Source of the DNA: Conchiformibius sp.
Lineage (GTDB): Bacteria; Pseudomonadota; Gammaproteobacteria; Burkholderiales; Neisseriaceae
DNA: 39,212 nt
Direction: 5' to 3'
NCBI GenBank assembly: GCA_030537065.1
Contig: JAUNOT010000002.1
Coordinates: 1-39,212 of the forward strand
The notes below the pieces were generated by a model that saw only the letters and a program-made list of their open reading frames with translations, was not told the origin of the DNA and made no database searches. Within the stretch, counting starts at the first letter, position 1. Every line of letters begins with the position of its first letter. Positions 1 to 8,618 of this stretch are shown piece by piece. The position numbers and the translations under genes are program-made.

Positions 1-117
1 AAAAAGTCTTTGTTACCCAATAAGTAAATAAGCGCTTATCCCGAACTCACGTTACTTTACCTTGCTTGTATGATTATTCACGCTAAAGTTAATCAGGTAA
101 GACTACCTAGATTATGG

Positions 118-498
118 CTATTTTCTGACGGTAAAACGCGCTTTCTGCGGCATCCGCTCGGCAATGCGGGCGCGGTTGGCAGCCAATGCAGCAGCAGTCG
201 GCGTGTAATCCTGCCACAGCGCGGCATCTTCAGGCAACGTGTCCGGCCAACGGTTTTGCACATTAAAGCCGCGTGCCAAACATTCTTGATGCAACAGAGC
301 ATAACGGTTTTTTAGAAACAATAAGCGGTTAAAGAAAAAACGTACATGCCCTTCACCCAACTTGTAATCTTCAGGCTGCCCGTTTAAATGAAAACGCCCT
401 TTGGCAACAGCATTGGGAATGCGTGTCAGTTCGCGGTGTTCCGCCAACAGGTGTTGGTCGCACAGTTCGGACGGGGGTACAAGGTTGATTCGGGTCAT
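118..498 (-). CDS. Pyrimidine dimer DNA glycosylase / endonuclease V (T4 DenV family)
   Basis: This 126-residue protein belongs to the T4 endonuclease V family. These enzymes cut the glycosylic bond of UV-induced cyclobutane pyrimidine dimers and then nick the abasic site. The N-terminus matches the T4 enzyme closely: MTRINL, then SEL.DQHL.AE.REL. Thr2, whose amino group becomes the nucleophile after Met removal, and the catalytic Glu23 are both present, as are the GHVRFF and ECL.RGFN segments. It is slightly shorter than the 138-residue T4 protein. It lies 27 bp downstream of nadE on the same strand, so the two are probably co-transcribed. Bacterial members, including a Neisseria mucosa enzyme, have been characterised, so a chromosomal copy is expected for the family. 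Activity on UV dimers is inferred from the conserved catalytic residues. Confidence 0.93.
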   Translation of the reverse strand: MTRINLVPPSELCDQHLLAEHRELTRIPNAVAKGRFHLNGQPEDYKLGEGHVRFFFNRLLFLKNRYALLHQECLARGFNVQNRWPDTLPEDAALWQDYTPTAAALAANRARIAERMPQKARFTVRK

Positions 499-525
499 AC
501 CATGACTTATTCGGTTTACAAGCCG

Positions 526-1323
526 TTATGCCAACAGAGAAGCAGGAATAGTACAAACGGGAATCGGGCGGATTTTATGTTGGGCGGCACGGTTCAAACG
601 GGCAAAAATCGCCATCACTTCACGCTGCCGTCCGGAAAAGGCTTCAGGCTGCCTGCCCGCCTGATGCTGTGCCATCGCCCATTCCAATTCGGGATAGCTG
701 GCACCGATTTGCTGTTCGTCCGTGCGTTCGGTATCCCATAAACCGTCTGTCGGCACAGCCTGACGGATGTCGGCACGGATATCCAGCGCTTCGGCCAACT
801 GATAGACTTGGGTTTTGAGCAAGTCGGCAATCGGACTAATGTCCACGCCGCCATCGCCGTATTTGGTGAAAAATCCTACGCCGAAGTCTTCCACTTTATT
901 GCCGGTACCGGCCACCAGCAGGCCGTTAAGCTGGCCGTAATAATACAGGGTGGCCATACGCAGGCGTGAGCGGGTATTGGCCAACGCCAAATCTCGGGCG
1001 GACGCGGTTTCGTCGGCTGCCTGAACAGTGTGTTCAAATTGTTCAAACACGGGGGTTAAATCAACCGTTTGGCTGCGTACGTAGGCAAAACGGCCTTGCA
1101 GCCATTCAATATGCCCTACGGCGCGGTCAAGCTGGTCTGCTTTCTGACGTATCGGCATATTCAGGCACAACACGTCCAGACCGGTTTGCGCACACAGTGT
1201 GGACACCACCGCCGAATCCACTCCGCCTGATATTCCGACTACAAATCCGTTTACCTTGGCATTGGTGGCATAGTTTTTTAACCAACCGGTAATGTGGTCG
1301 ATAACTGCCTGTGTCTGCATCAT
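526..1323 (-). CDS. nadE: NAD(+) synthase, ammonia-dependent type
   Basis: NadE makes NAD from nicotinic acid adenine dinucleotide, ATP and ammonia, the last step of NAD synthesis in the cytoplasm. The ATP-pyrophosphatase loop SGGVDS is at residues 32-37 in the context GFVVGISGGVDSAVV. Further family segments are GTGNKVEDFGVGFFTKYGDGGVDISP (split here as GTGNKVEDFG and KYGDGGVDISP) and PTDGLW. At 265 residues it has no N-terminal glutaminase domain, so it should use free ammonia. Two adjacent ATG codons (1323 and 1320) could start it, preceded by a GGAAG element. The pyrimidine dimer glycosylase gene follows after 27 bp on the same strand. Confidence 0.95.
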   Translation of the reverse strand: MMQTQAVIDHITGWLKNYATNAKVNGFVVGISGGVDSAVVSTLCAQTGLDVLCLNMPIRQKADQLDRAVGHIEWLQGRFAYVRSQTVDLTPVFEQFEHTVQAADETASARDLALANTRSRLRMATLYYYGQLNGLLVAGTGNKVEDFGVGFFTKYGDGGVDISPIADLLKTQVYQLAEALDIRADIRQAVPTDGLWDTERTDEQQIGASYPELEWAMAQHQAGRQPEAFSGRQREVMAIFARLNRAAQHKIRPIPVCTIPASLLA

Positions 1324-1459
1324 GCTTCTTCCCGCTTAAAAAATACGCCAGCTTATCCGATAAGCCGCCTGATGCGCAAGTATCGGCAAAACAATGTAAA
1401 GCCGTTTGTTCAGGCTGCCTGCGCTGTTTAGAATCAGCGGTTTTGCCGGATGCCGTGTC

Positions 1460-2545
1460 ATGTTTTGGCTAATTTTTCTTTTGATTATTATTGCTTTACA
1501 GCTTATGTCATGGGCATTTGCCCGTGCGCTGCTGTGGCAGTTTGCCCTAGACGAACGGATTTGGCGTAAGCGTTTGATATACAGCGTATTAATTATCAGC
1601 AATCTACCGATGATGCTGCATATATTGCGTTTGGGAAAATGGTTTCGTATCACCGCAGGCTGGCTGACGGTATTATGGTTTGCCCTGCTGACTGCGCTGG
1701 CTGTCATCCTGTTGGGCAAATTATTCACCCTTATCCGCCGTCGGCCACACGAACGGCTGATGCGCCTGTTTGCCGCCCTGATATTTACAGGACTGTTTGC
1801 CCTGTCGCTGTACAACGCTTACACACCCACCGTGCGCCGCATTCAAGTCACTTTAGACAAGCCTTTAAGCCAGCCTGTCCGCATCGGTATGGCCGCCGAT
1901 ACGCATCTGGGCGTATTGGTGGGGGCAAAGCAGTTGGATAAATTGGCAGCCATTATGCAGCAGGAAAAAGTAGATTTGATTTTACTGCCTGGCGACATTA
2001 TGGATGACGATACCGATGCCTATTATGCCGAGAATATGCGCCCGCATCTGGAAAAATTACGCGCCCCGCTCGGCGTGTACGCCACCTTGGGCAATCACGA
2101 CCTGTTCGGCCGCGAACAGGAAATTACCCGCGCCGTTGAAGAAGCCGGCATTACCGTATTAAACGACCGTGCCGTGCTTATCGGACAAAGTTTTTGGGTG
2201 GTCGGCCGACCGGATAATCTGGACAAAAACCGCTTGCCGACTGCCGAGCTGCTAAAACAGACCAATCCGTCCCAAGCCGTTTTTCTATTAGACCACCGCC
2301 CCGATGCCGTATTGGAACACGCCAAGCTGCCGATAGATTTGCAAGTATCCGGCCATGTTCACAACGGACAAGTTTTCCCGCTGAATTTTATCGTGCGGCT
2401 GCTTAATCCGATTCATTACGGCTACGGCCGCATAGACAAACTGAATGTGGTCGTTACATCGGGTTTTGGTTTTTGGGGCGTACCGTTCCGTTTGGGTTCG
2501 CAGGCGGAAGTGTGGATTATTGATGTTAAGGGCAAAGACGGCTGA
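1460..2545 (+). CDS. Membrane-anchored calcineurin-like metallophosphoesterase
   Basis: About 361 residues. The N-terminal third (about 1-125) holds several hydrophobic membrane segments beginning MFWLIFLLIIIALQLMSW. A binuclear metallophosphoesterase domain follows, with every signature present: D-T-H near residues 147-149, GDIMDDD near 178, GNHD near 211 and GHVHNG near 300. The layout resembles the YkuE/YaeI group, some of which act on lipid-linked or UDP-linked substrates in lipid A synthesis; the substrate cannot be read from sequence. The frame is open upstream to a TTG at 1406, but that stretch contains a degenerate DUS and reads poorly, so ATG 1460 is preferred. It is divergent from nadE and ends about 145 bp before secA. 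Confidence 0.85.
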   Translation: MFWLIFLLIIIALQLMSWAFARALLWQFALDERIWRKRLIYSVLIISNLPMMLHILRLGKWFRITAGWLTVLWFALLTALAVILLGKLFTLIRRRPHERLMRLFAALIFTGLFALSLYNAYTPTVRRIQVTLDKPLSQPVRIGMAADTHLGVLVGAKQLDKLAAIMQQEKVDLILLPGDIMDDDTDAYYAENMRPHLEKLRAPLGVYATLGNHDLFGREQEITRAVEEAGITVLNDRAVLIGQSFWVVGRPDNLDKNRLPTAELLKQTNPSQAVFLLDHRPDAVLEHAKLPIDLQVSGHVHNGQVFPLNFIVRLLNPIHYGYGRIDKLNVVVTSGFGFWGVPFRLGSQAEVWIIDVKGKDG

Positions 2546-2624
2546 ACATTCAGGCAGCCCCCTTTTACAAACACCCGTCCGCCCCCATATCGGCAGCGTT
2601 TCACAAACTGCCCCATGCGCTTTG

Positions 2625-2633
2625 TGCTAAAAT
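2625..2633 (+). promoter_or_regulatory. Possible extended -10 promoter of secA
   Basis: The sequence TGCTAAAAT lies 58 bp before the secA start and fits an extended -10 element (TGnTAnAAT). No convincing -35 box is seen at 17 bp. The secA ribosome-binding region contains a short tandem repeat, AAGGAATATC, whose second copy supplies the Shine-Dalgarno sequence before ATG 2691. Confidence 0.35.
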
Positions 2634-2690
2634 CACAATGTTTTGCCTTTTTCAATAACAGGCTGAAGGAATATCAAGGAATATCCGATT

Positions 2691-5450
2691 ATGCTCACCC
2701 ATTTTGCTAAAAAAATCTTTGGTAGCCGCAATGACCGGCTGCTCAAACAATACCGTAAAACCGTTGCCAAAATCAATGCGCTCGAGCCGCATATGCAGGC
2801 TTTGTCAGACGAAGAACTGCAAGCCAAAACCCCCGAATTCAAAGACCGTTTGGCACAGGGCGAAACGCTGGACAGCATCCTGCCTGAAGCCTTTGCCGTC
2901 TGCCGCGAAGCCTCGCGCCGCATACTGGGAATGCGCCATTTTGACGTCCAACTGATTGGCGGCATGGTGCTGCATAACGGCAAAATTGCCGAAATGCGTA
3001 CCGGTGAAGGCAAAACGTTGGTGGCCACCTTGGCAGTATATTTGAACGCCCTGTCCGGTAAAGGCGTACACGTTGTGACCGTAAACGACTATCTGGCTTC
3101 CCGCGATGCCGGTACACTGGCACCGCTTTACGGTTTTCTCGGCCTGACCGTAGGCGTGATTGTCAGCAACCAAGAACCGCAATACCGTCAAAATGCCTAC
3201 CATGCTGATATTACCTACGGCACGAATAATGAGTTCGGTTTTGATTACCTGCGCGACAATATGGTTACCGAGCAGTATGAAAAGGTTCAGCGCGGTTTAA
3301 ATTTTGCCGTTGTGGACGAGGTGGACTCTATCTTGATTGACGAAGCACGTACGCCGCTGATTATTTCCGGTCAGGCAGATGACAATGTCCAACTGTATCA
3401 AATTATGAACCAAGTTCCGCCCTTGCTAAACCGTCAGGATAAGGAAGACGGCGAAGGTGATTACTGGGTAGATGAGAAAAATCATCAGGTTACCTTATCA
3501 GAACTGGGGCATGAACACGCCGAAAGCATTTTAACCCGCATGGGTTTGCTAAAAGAGGGCGACTCGCTCTACTCAAGCGGCAACATTATGCTGATGCACC
3601 ATCTGATGGCGGCTTTACGTGCGCATACCCTGTTCCATCTTGACCAGCACTATGTGATTAAAGACGGCGAAATCGTTATTGTGGACGAACATACCGGCCG
3701 CTTGATGGACGGCCGCCGTTGGTCGGATGGTCTGCATCAGGCGGTGGAGGCCAAAGAAGGTGTGGAAATTAAGCGCGAAAATCAAACGCTGGCATCCATT
3801 ACTTTCCAAAACTATTTCCGTCTGTACACCAAATTGGCCGGTATGACCGGTACGGCCGATACTGAAGCCTACGAATTCCAAACCATCTACAATTTGGAAA
3901 CGGTCATTATTCCGACCAACCGTCCTGTACAACGTAAAGACTACAACGACCAGATTTTCCGTACCGCCGAAGAAAAATACGAAGCCGTTGTTAAAGACAT
4001 TCAAGACTGCCATCGGCGCGGGCAGCCTGTATTGGTCGGCACGACAACTATTGAAAACTCCGAGTTAGTGTCGGAGCTGCTAGACCGTGTCGGTTTGGAA
4101 CACAATGTATTGAATGCTAAAGAACACCAACGCGAGGCGCTGATTGTGGCGCAGGCAGGTAAACCCGGCATGATTACCGTGGCCACCAATATGGCCGGTC
4201 GCGGTACGGATATTGTTTTGGGCGGCAATGTGAAGCACCAAGCCGAAGCAATTATGGCGGTAGAAACATTAAGCGATGAGGAAAAACGCCATCAAATCAA
4301 ATTACTGGAAGACTCTTGGGAAACTGACCATGAGCGTGTTGTTGCCGCAGGCGGTTTGCATATTATCGGTACGGAACGGCACGAAAGCCGCCGTATTGAC
4401 AACCAGTTGCGCGGACGTTCCGGCCGTCAAGGCGACCCCGGTTCCAGCCGTTTCTACCTGTCGTTTGAAGACCCGCTGTTGCGTTTATTTGCTTTAGACC
4501 GTGCCGCCGCCATCTTGAACCGTTTGGCACCTGAACGCGGCGTACCGATTGAGGCCGGTATTTTGACCCGCCAGATTGAAAACGCGCAGCGCAAAGTGGA
4601 AGGCCGCAATTTTGATATGCGTAAACAGGTATTGGAATACGATGATGTCGCCAACGACCAGCGTAAGGTAATATACCATCAGCGCAATGAGATTTTAAAC
4701 AGCCCGCTGATTGATAATATTACCCGTGAAATGCGCCAAGACGTCATTGGCGGCTTGGTAGATATTCACATGCCACCCGATAGCATGGAAGAAGAATGGA
4801 ATATTCCTGCTTTGGAAGCGCAGCTTATGGGAGAATTCCGTGTTCAGGCAGACATTCAAGGCTGGCTGAAAGCCGATAACTCTTTGGAAAACGAAGATGT
4901 TAAAGAACGGTTGTTGGAACAGGTAGAACGCGAGTATCAGGCAAAAGTAGATTTGGTCGGTCAGGAAATGTTTGGCGGCTTTGAGCGTAATGTACTTTTG
5001 CAAACCATTGATATTAATTGGCGTGAGCATTTGGCAGCGATGGATTACCTGCGTCAGGGCATTCATTTGCGCGGATATGCACAGAAAAATCCGAAGCAGG
5101 AATATAAACGTGAAGCATTTGAAATGTTTAAAAACCTGTGGCGTACGGTTCAGCACAATGCGACAGCCATGCTGGTATCGGTAGAAATCCGTCAGGATGA
5201 AGATGTGGTGGCAGAAAGTGAACCGTCCGCACCGGTAAATACGCAAGCGGTACATCATCAGGCACCTAATATCAGCGAAATGGCTGGTGATGATGAGGCA
5301 TTGGCTTTATCCGGTTTTGATACCGATGAGAAGAACTCACCGTTCAGCCCGTCTGCATTGGCATCAGCAGGCAAAGTGGTTCACCGCAATGACCCCTGCC
5401 CTTGCGGAAGCGGTAAAAAATACAAACAATGCCACGGAAGACTGATTTAA
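2691..5450 (+). CDS. secA: Preprotein translocase ATPase SecA
   Basis: SecA is the motor that drives unfolded preproteins through SecYEG using ATP. The 919-residue length is normal. Walker A RTGEGKT is at about 103-109 and the DEVD box at 209-212. The IRA/helicase motifs [14 protein letters not shown] and [17 protein letters not shown] are intact. The C-terminus has the SecB-binding zinc motif [13 protein letters not shown], with Cys903, Cys905, Cys914 and His915. The gene stands alone, with an AAGGAA Shine-Dalgarno before ATG 2691 and a DUS-pair terminator just after the stop. Confidence 0.99.
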   Translation: MLTHFAKKIFGSRNDRLLKQYRKTVAKINALEPHMQALSDEELQAKTPEFKDRLAQGETLDSILPEAFAVCREASRRILGMRHFDVQLIGGMVLHNGKIAEMRTGEGKTLVATLAVYLNALSGKGVHVVTVNDYLASRDAGTLAPLYGFLGLTVGVIVSNQEPQYRQNAYHADITYGTNNEFGFDYLRDNMVTEQYEKVQRGLNFAVVDEVDSILIDEARTPLIISGQADDNVQLYQIMNQVPPLLNRQDKEDGEGDYWVDEKNHQVTLSELGHEHAESILTRMGLLKEGDSLYSSGNIMLMHHLMAALRAHTLFHLDQHYVIKDGEIVIVDEHTGRLMDGRRWSDGLHQAVEAKEGVEIKRENQTLASITFQNYFRLYTKLAGMTGTADTEAYEFQTIYNLETVIIPTNRPVQRKDYNDQIFRTAEEKYEAVVKDIQDCHRRGQPVLVGTTTIENSELVSELLDRVGLEHNVLNAKEHQREALIVAQAGKPGMITVATNMAGRGTDIVLGGNVKHQAEAIMAVETLSDEEKRHQIKLLEDSWETDHERVVAAGGLHIIGTERHESRRIDNQLRGRSGRQGDPGSSRFYLSFEDPLLRLFALDRAAAILNRLAPERGVPIEAGILTRQIENAQRKVEGRNFDMRKQVLEYDDVANDQRKVIYHQRNEILNSPLIDNITREMRQDVIGGLVDIHMPPDSMEEEWNIPALEAQLMGEFRVQADIQGWLKADNSLENEDVKERLLEQVEREYQAKVDLVGQEMFGGFERNVLLQTIDINWREHLAAMDYLRQGIHLRGYAQKNPKQEYKREAFEMFKNLWRTVQHNATAMLVSVEIRQDEDVVAESEPSAPVNTQAVHHQAPNISEMAGDDEALALSGFDTDEKNSPFSPSALASAGKVVHRNDPCPCGSGKKYKQCHGRLI

Positions 5451-5452
5451 GC

Positions 5453-5491
5453 AAAAGGCTGCCTGAATGCTGTTTTCAGGCAGCCTTTTTG
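5453..5491 (+). terminator. DUS-pair terminator of secA
   Basis: An inverted pair of perfect DUS copies (5456-5467 and 5475-5486) forms a stem of about 15 bp with a 7-base loop, followed by TTTTT. It starts 3 bp after the secA stop codon. Inverted DUS pairs used as rho-independent terminators are typical of Neisseriaceae. Confidence 0.9.
5456..5467 (+). repeat. DNA uptake sequence AGGCTGCCTGAA (representative of about 26 perfect copies)
   Basis: This is the first perfect DUS in the window. Other perfect copies in either orientation start at 5475, 7398, 8559, 12140, 12901, 14294, 14626, 15982, 16498, 18561, 18603, 18629, 19336, 20125, 20368, 21800, 21818, 23225, 23739, 26905, 34315, 35567, 35589, 36650 and 37454. 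Many 10-11 of 12 matches also occur (for example 2550, 6363, 9800, 10640, 11532, 12927, 13797 and 25227). The motif is the AG-simDUS dialect, which marks self DNA for natural transformation through the type IV pilus machinery. Confidence 0.95.
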
Positions 5492-5499
5492 TATATTTT

Positions 5500-5515
5500 T
5501 GTTTCACGTGAAAAG
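5500..5515. promoter_or_regulatory. Near-consensus parS site (ParB binding)
   Basis: The 16-mer TGTTTCACGTGAAAAG matches the broadly conserved bacterial parS consensus TGTTTCACGTGAAACA at 14 of 16 positions. The uninterrupted palindromic core is TTTCACGTGAAA. It is intergenic, between the secA terminator and the etfB promoter. ParB-parS sites organise chromosome segregation and usually cluster near oriC. The last two bases differ from consensus, so binding strength is uncertain. Confidence 0.6.
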
Positions 5516-5530
5516 TAATTATTTTTGATT

Positions 5531-5557
5531 TTTACAAGCAATTAAAAATCATATAAT
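5531..5557 (+). promoter_or_regulatory. Possible etfBA promoter
   Basis: TTTACA (5531-5536) and a perfect TATAAT (5552-5557) are separated by 15 bp, shorter than the ideal 17. A hairpin ACGGCC/GGCCGT follows at 5584-5601, then a T-rich tract. That hairpin could act as an attenuator or processing site ahead of ATG 5638. Confidence 0.45.
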
Positions 5558-5637
5558 TACGCATCATCAAACCATTATAGATAACGGCCTGAAGCGGCCG
5601 TACTTGTTTTTATTTTTTAATAAAGTATGGAGTATTT

Positions 5638-6384
5638 ATGAAAGCTCTGGTCGCGGTAAAACGCGTAGTGGACTACAACGTTAAAGTCCGTGTTAAAACA
5701 GACGGCTCAAATGTGGACATTGATAATGTTAAGATGTCAATGAATCCGTTTGATGAAATTGCCGTAGAAGAAGCCGTCCGCTTGAAAGAAGCAGGAAAAA
5801 TCAGCGAAATCATCGCCGTTTCTTTAGGCAGTAAAAAATGTGAAGACACCCTGCGTACCGCTTTGGCAATGGGTGCAGACCGTGCCATTCATGTAGAAAC
5901 CGATGCCGAACTGGAGCCTTTGACTGTGGCCAAACTGCTTAAAAAAGTTGCCGACGCCGAACAACCGAAAATCCTGCTTTTGGGCAAACAAGCGATTGAT
6001 GATGATGCCAATCAAACCGCACAGATGCTGGCTGCTTTATTGGGTGCGGCACAAGCCACTTTTGCCTGCAAAGTTGAGCTGTCTGAAACCGAAGCGACCG
6101 TTACCCGCGAGATTGACGGCGGTACGGAAACTCTAGCACTCAAGCTGCCTGCGGTTATCAGTACCGACCTGCGTTTAAACGAACCACGCTTTGTGAAGCT
6201 GCCCAATCTGATGCAGGCCAAGAAAAAGCCTTTGGAGAAAACCACACCACAGGACTGGGGTGTAGATGTCAGCCCGCGCCTGCAAATCAAGCGTTATACT
6301 GAGCCGAAGCCACGCCAAGCCGGTGTGAAAGTGAGCAGCGTAGCGGAGTTGTTGGACAAACTTCAGGCAGCCAAAGTTATTTGA
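5638..6384 (+). CDS. etfB: Electron transfer flavoprotein beta subunit
   Basis: EtfB (248 residues) pairs with EtfA to carry electrons from flavin dehydrogenases, such as acyl-CoA dehydrogenases, to the quinone pool through ETF-ubiquinone oxidoreductase. Family features are [19 protein letters not shown] at the start, [25 protein letters not shown] and [14 protein letters not shown]. The C-terminal arm [15 protein letters not shown] is also typical. It overlaps or abuts etfA in one transcript. A DUS-like TTCAGGCAGCC lies near the 3' end and encodes the LQAA of the C-terminus. Confidence 0.97.
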   Translation: MKALVAVKRVVDYNVKVRVKTDGSNVDIDNVKMSMNPFDEIAVEEAVRLKEAGKISEIIAVSLGSKKCEDTLRTALAMGADRAIHVETDAELEPLTVAKLLKKVADAEQPKILLLGKQAIDDDANQTAQMLAALLGAAQATFACKVELSETEATVTREIDGGTETLALKLPAVISTDLRLNEPRFVKLPNLMQAKKKPLEKTTPQDWGVDVSPRLQIKRYTEPKPRQAGVKVSSVAELLDKLQAAKVI

Positions 6385-6395
6385 GAGGAAACAAA

Positions 6396-7340
6396 ATGAA
6401 AATATTGATTTTGGCCGAATACAACGGTCAAACGCTTAATCCGGCCACCCTGCACGCCATCGGTGCCGCCCGCACATTAAATGCAGAAATACATTTATTG
6501 GTGGCAGGCCACAACTGTCGCCATATTGCCGAAGAAGCTGCTACCATAGAAAATGTCAGCAAAGTTCTTTATACCGATGCGCCGCATTACGCCGACAGTT
6601 TGGCTGAAGATATGGCTGCCTTACTGGTTGCGGTGGCCGAACCTTACCGTTATCTGGCGGCGGCGGCAGATGCTTTCGGTAAAAATATTATGCCGCGTGC
6701 CGCAGCTTTGCTGGATTGCCCGCAAATCTCTGATATTACAGAGATTGAAGATGAAAATACTTTTGTACGGCCGATTTATGCCGGTAATGCTTTTACCACC
6801 GTATCTGCCGCCGATGAAAGCAAATTGGTGCTGACTTTCCGCAGCAGTGCCTTTGAAGCCGCAGCAGTCGGCGGCGGGCAAGCAGAAATTATTTCAACCG
6901 ATGCCGTGCCGCCTCAAAATTTAAGCCGCTTGATTTCGCGCGAATATATTTCATCAGACCGCCCCGAGCTGACACAGGCGCGGGTGGTCGTTTCCGGCGG
7001 ACGGGCATTAGGAAGTGCCGAACAATTTAATGCCTTGCTGACACCGTTGGCTGATGCCTTGGGTGCGGCCATTGGTGCTTCACGTGCCGCTGTGGATGCC
7101 GAATATGCGCCCAATGATTATCAGGTCGGACAAACCGGCAAAATTGTTGCGCCTGAGTTATATATTGCACTGGGTATTTCCGGTGCCATTCAGCACATTG
7201 CCGGTATGCAAGACAGCAAAGTGATTGTTGCTATTAATAAAGACCCAGACGCGCCTATTTTTAATGTAGCTGATTTTGGCATAGTCGGTGATTTATTTGA
7301 AATTGTGCCGCAACTGACCCAAGCCCTTCAAACACGTTAA
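6396..7340 (+). CDS. etfA: Electron transfer flavoprotein alpha subunit
   Basis: EtfA (314 residues) holds the FAD of the ETF heterodimer. The C-terminal FAD-binding domain is clear: VVSGGRALGS, then YQVGQTGKIVAPELYIALG, SGAIQHIAGM and VIVAINKDPDAPIF. The frame is open to a TTG at 6381, inside the etfB stop region. ATG 6396 is preferred because GAGAGG (6383-6388) is correctly spaced before it. The gap to etfB is 11 bp, so the two are co-transcribed and probably translated in step. A palindrome (7358-7389) and a DUS follow. Confidence 0.97.
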   Translation: MKILILAEYNGQTLNPATLHAIGAARTLNAEIHLLVAGHNCRHIAEEAATIENVSKVLYTDAPHYADSLAEDMAALLVAVAEPYRYLAAAADAFGKNIMPRAAALLDCPQISDITEIEDENTFVRPIYAGNAFTTVSAADESKLVLTFRSSAFEAAAVGGGQAEIISTDAVPPQNLSRLISREYISSDRPELTQARVVVSGGRALGSAEQFNALLTPLADALGAAIGASRAAVDAEYAPNDYQVGQTGKIVAPELYIALGISGAIQHIAGMQDSKVIVAINKDPDAPIFNVADFGIVGDLFEIVPQLTQALQTR

Positions 7341-7357
7341 AAACACGCTCAACATCA

Positions 7358-7389
7358 AACGGCCGTACCAACTTCCGAATACGGCCGTT
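7358..7389 (+). terminator. Hairpin after etfA (weak terminator or transcript end)
   Basis: AACGGCCGTA and TACGGCCGTT form a perfect 10-bp stem with a 12-base loop, 18 bp after the etfA stop. There is no T-run, so intrinsic termination is doubtful; the hairpin may stabilise the 3' end. A DUS (7398-7409) follows. Confidence 0.5.
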
Positions 7390-7478
7390 ATCCGTTCAGG
7401 CTGCCTGAAAATCCTGCTACTTGCGCCAGCAGGTTTCAACTAGGATAATTACAAAATTTTAAGCAGTAAGGAAACCTC

Positions 7479-8432
7479 ATGTCTAAACCAAGCGGTAATA
7501 AAGTGGTCGTTATCGGTACTGGTGCAGTCGGCATCAGCTATGCCTTTGCCATGCTGAACCAAGGTACTTGTGATGAACTGGTACTAATTGATTTAAATGA
7601 AAAACGCGCACATGCCGAAGTACGTGACCTACGTCACGGCGTATTGTATGCGCCCAATCCCATGAAAGTGAAGCAAGGCACCTATGCCGATTGTGCCGAT
7701 GCCGACATCGTCTGTATTTGTGCCGGCGTGGCGCAAAAAAGCGGTGAAACCCGATTACAGCTTATTGACAATAATCTAAAAGTATTCCGCAATATTATTA
7801 CAGAGATTATGCAGGTAGGCTTTGACGGTATCTTACTGGTGGCCAGCAATCCGGTGGACGTTTTATCTTATGCCGCTTGGAAATTTTCCGGTCTGCCGAA
7901 AGAACGGGTTATCGGTTCGGGTACGATTCTGGATACCGCCCGTTTGTGTAACTGCTTGGGCAAAGCCTTTGATGTCGCACCGGTTAGCGTGGATGCCCAT
8001 ATGATTGGCGAACACGGCGACAGCGTGATTGCGGCATGGAGTACCGCAACCATTGCCGGTATGTCCCTAAAAGAGGCTTTGGAGCAGCTGCCTGACGGTA
8101 AAGAAAGAATGAAACAAATTCATGCCGATGTGCGTGATGCCGCCTATTCCATTATTGAAGGCAAGGGCGCAACCTATTACGGCATTGCAATGGGTTTGGC
8201 ACGGATTTCCAAAGCAATTTTACACAATCAAAACGTTGTTTTAACCGTATCGGCATTACTAGATGGCGAATACGATGAGCATGACGTATATATCGGCGTA
8301 CCGGCGGTATTAAACCGCATGGGTGTCAGCCGTATTATCCGTAAACCTTTAGACTCGGATGAAGCCGAACAATTTGCCCGTTCTGCCGATATTCTGCGCA
8401 GCTATCAGGAAAAAGTGAAAGCATATAGTTAA
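7479..8432 (+). CDS. ldh: L-lactate dehydrogenase, NAD-dependent
   Basis: This 317-residue enzyme interconverts pyruvate and L-lactate with NADH. The nucleotide motif GTGAVG is at 13-18, and Asp38 at the end of beta-2 favours NAD. The active-site set is complete: the specificity residue Gln86 (which distinguishes lactate from malate dehydrogenase), Arg92 in GETR, Asn124, Arg155 and the catalytic His179 in IGEHGDS. The sequence looks like the tetrameric Firmicutes-type L-LDH. Most Neisseria are known for flavin-linked lactate oxidation, so a soluble NAD enzyme may be an acquisition or a lineage trait. An AAGGAAA Shine-Dalgarno precedes ATG 7479. It has its own terminator and is probably monocistronic. 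Confidence 0.95.
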   Translation: MSKPSGNKVVVIGTGAVGISYAFAMLNQGTCDELVLIDLNEKRAHAEVRDLRHGVLYAPNPMKVKQGTYADCADADIVCICAGVAQKSGETRLQLIDNNLKVFRNIITEIMQVGFDGILLVASNPVDVLSYAAWKFSGLPKERVIGSGTILDTARLCNCLGKAFDVAPVSVDAHMIGEHGDSVIAAWSTATIAGMSLKEALEQLPDGKERMKQIHADVRDAAYSIIEGKGATYYGIAMGLARISKAILHNQNVVLTVSALLDGEYDEHDVYIGVPAVLNRMGVSRIIRKPLDSDEAEQFARSADILRSYQEKVKAYS

Positions 8433-8438
8433 ATGTGA

Positions 8439-8518
8439 TTTATTTTTCATACAAGGCGGCGAGCCGCAGACAGTACACGTAGTACGGCAAGGCGAGCCAA
8501 CGCCGTATGAGAAATAAA
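8439..8518. repeat. 80-bp palindromic intergenic repeat element
   Basis: Terminal arms TTTATTTTTCATAC (8439-8452) and GTATGAGAAATAAA (8505-8518) are inverted copies with one mismatch. Inside are ATACAAGGCGGC, a small palindrome GTAC-ACGTA-GTAC, and AGCCAACGCCGTA. The core resembles short mosaic repeats common between genes in Neisseria genomes. A related core is at 10364-10422. No coding potential is seen. Confidence 0.75.
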
Positions 8519-8571
8519 GCATATTGACTATATCAATCCTGATGCGTGAAACCGTTTCAGGCTGCCTGAAA

Positions 8572-8605
8572 AATGCCTGCCCCATTAAGGGCAGGCATTC
8601 TTTTT
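8572..8605 (+). terminator. Rho-independent terminator of ldh
   Basis: AATGCCTGCCC (8572-8582) and GGGCAGGCATT (8589-8599) form a perfect 11-bp stem with loop CATTAA, followed by CTTTTT. A DUS lies immediately upstream (8559-8570). The next gene, on the opposite strand, ends at 8619, so the hairpin may serve both. Confidence 0.9.
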
Positions 8606-8618
8606 AAAATAACGTCTT

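Noticed and set aside
1406-1459. TTG start of the metallophosphoesterase
   Set aside because: The added 18 codons include a degenerate DUS and no membrane or domain feature; ATG 1460 starts directly with the first membrane segment.
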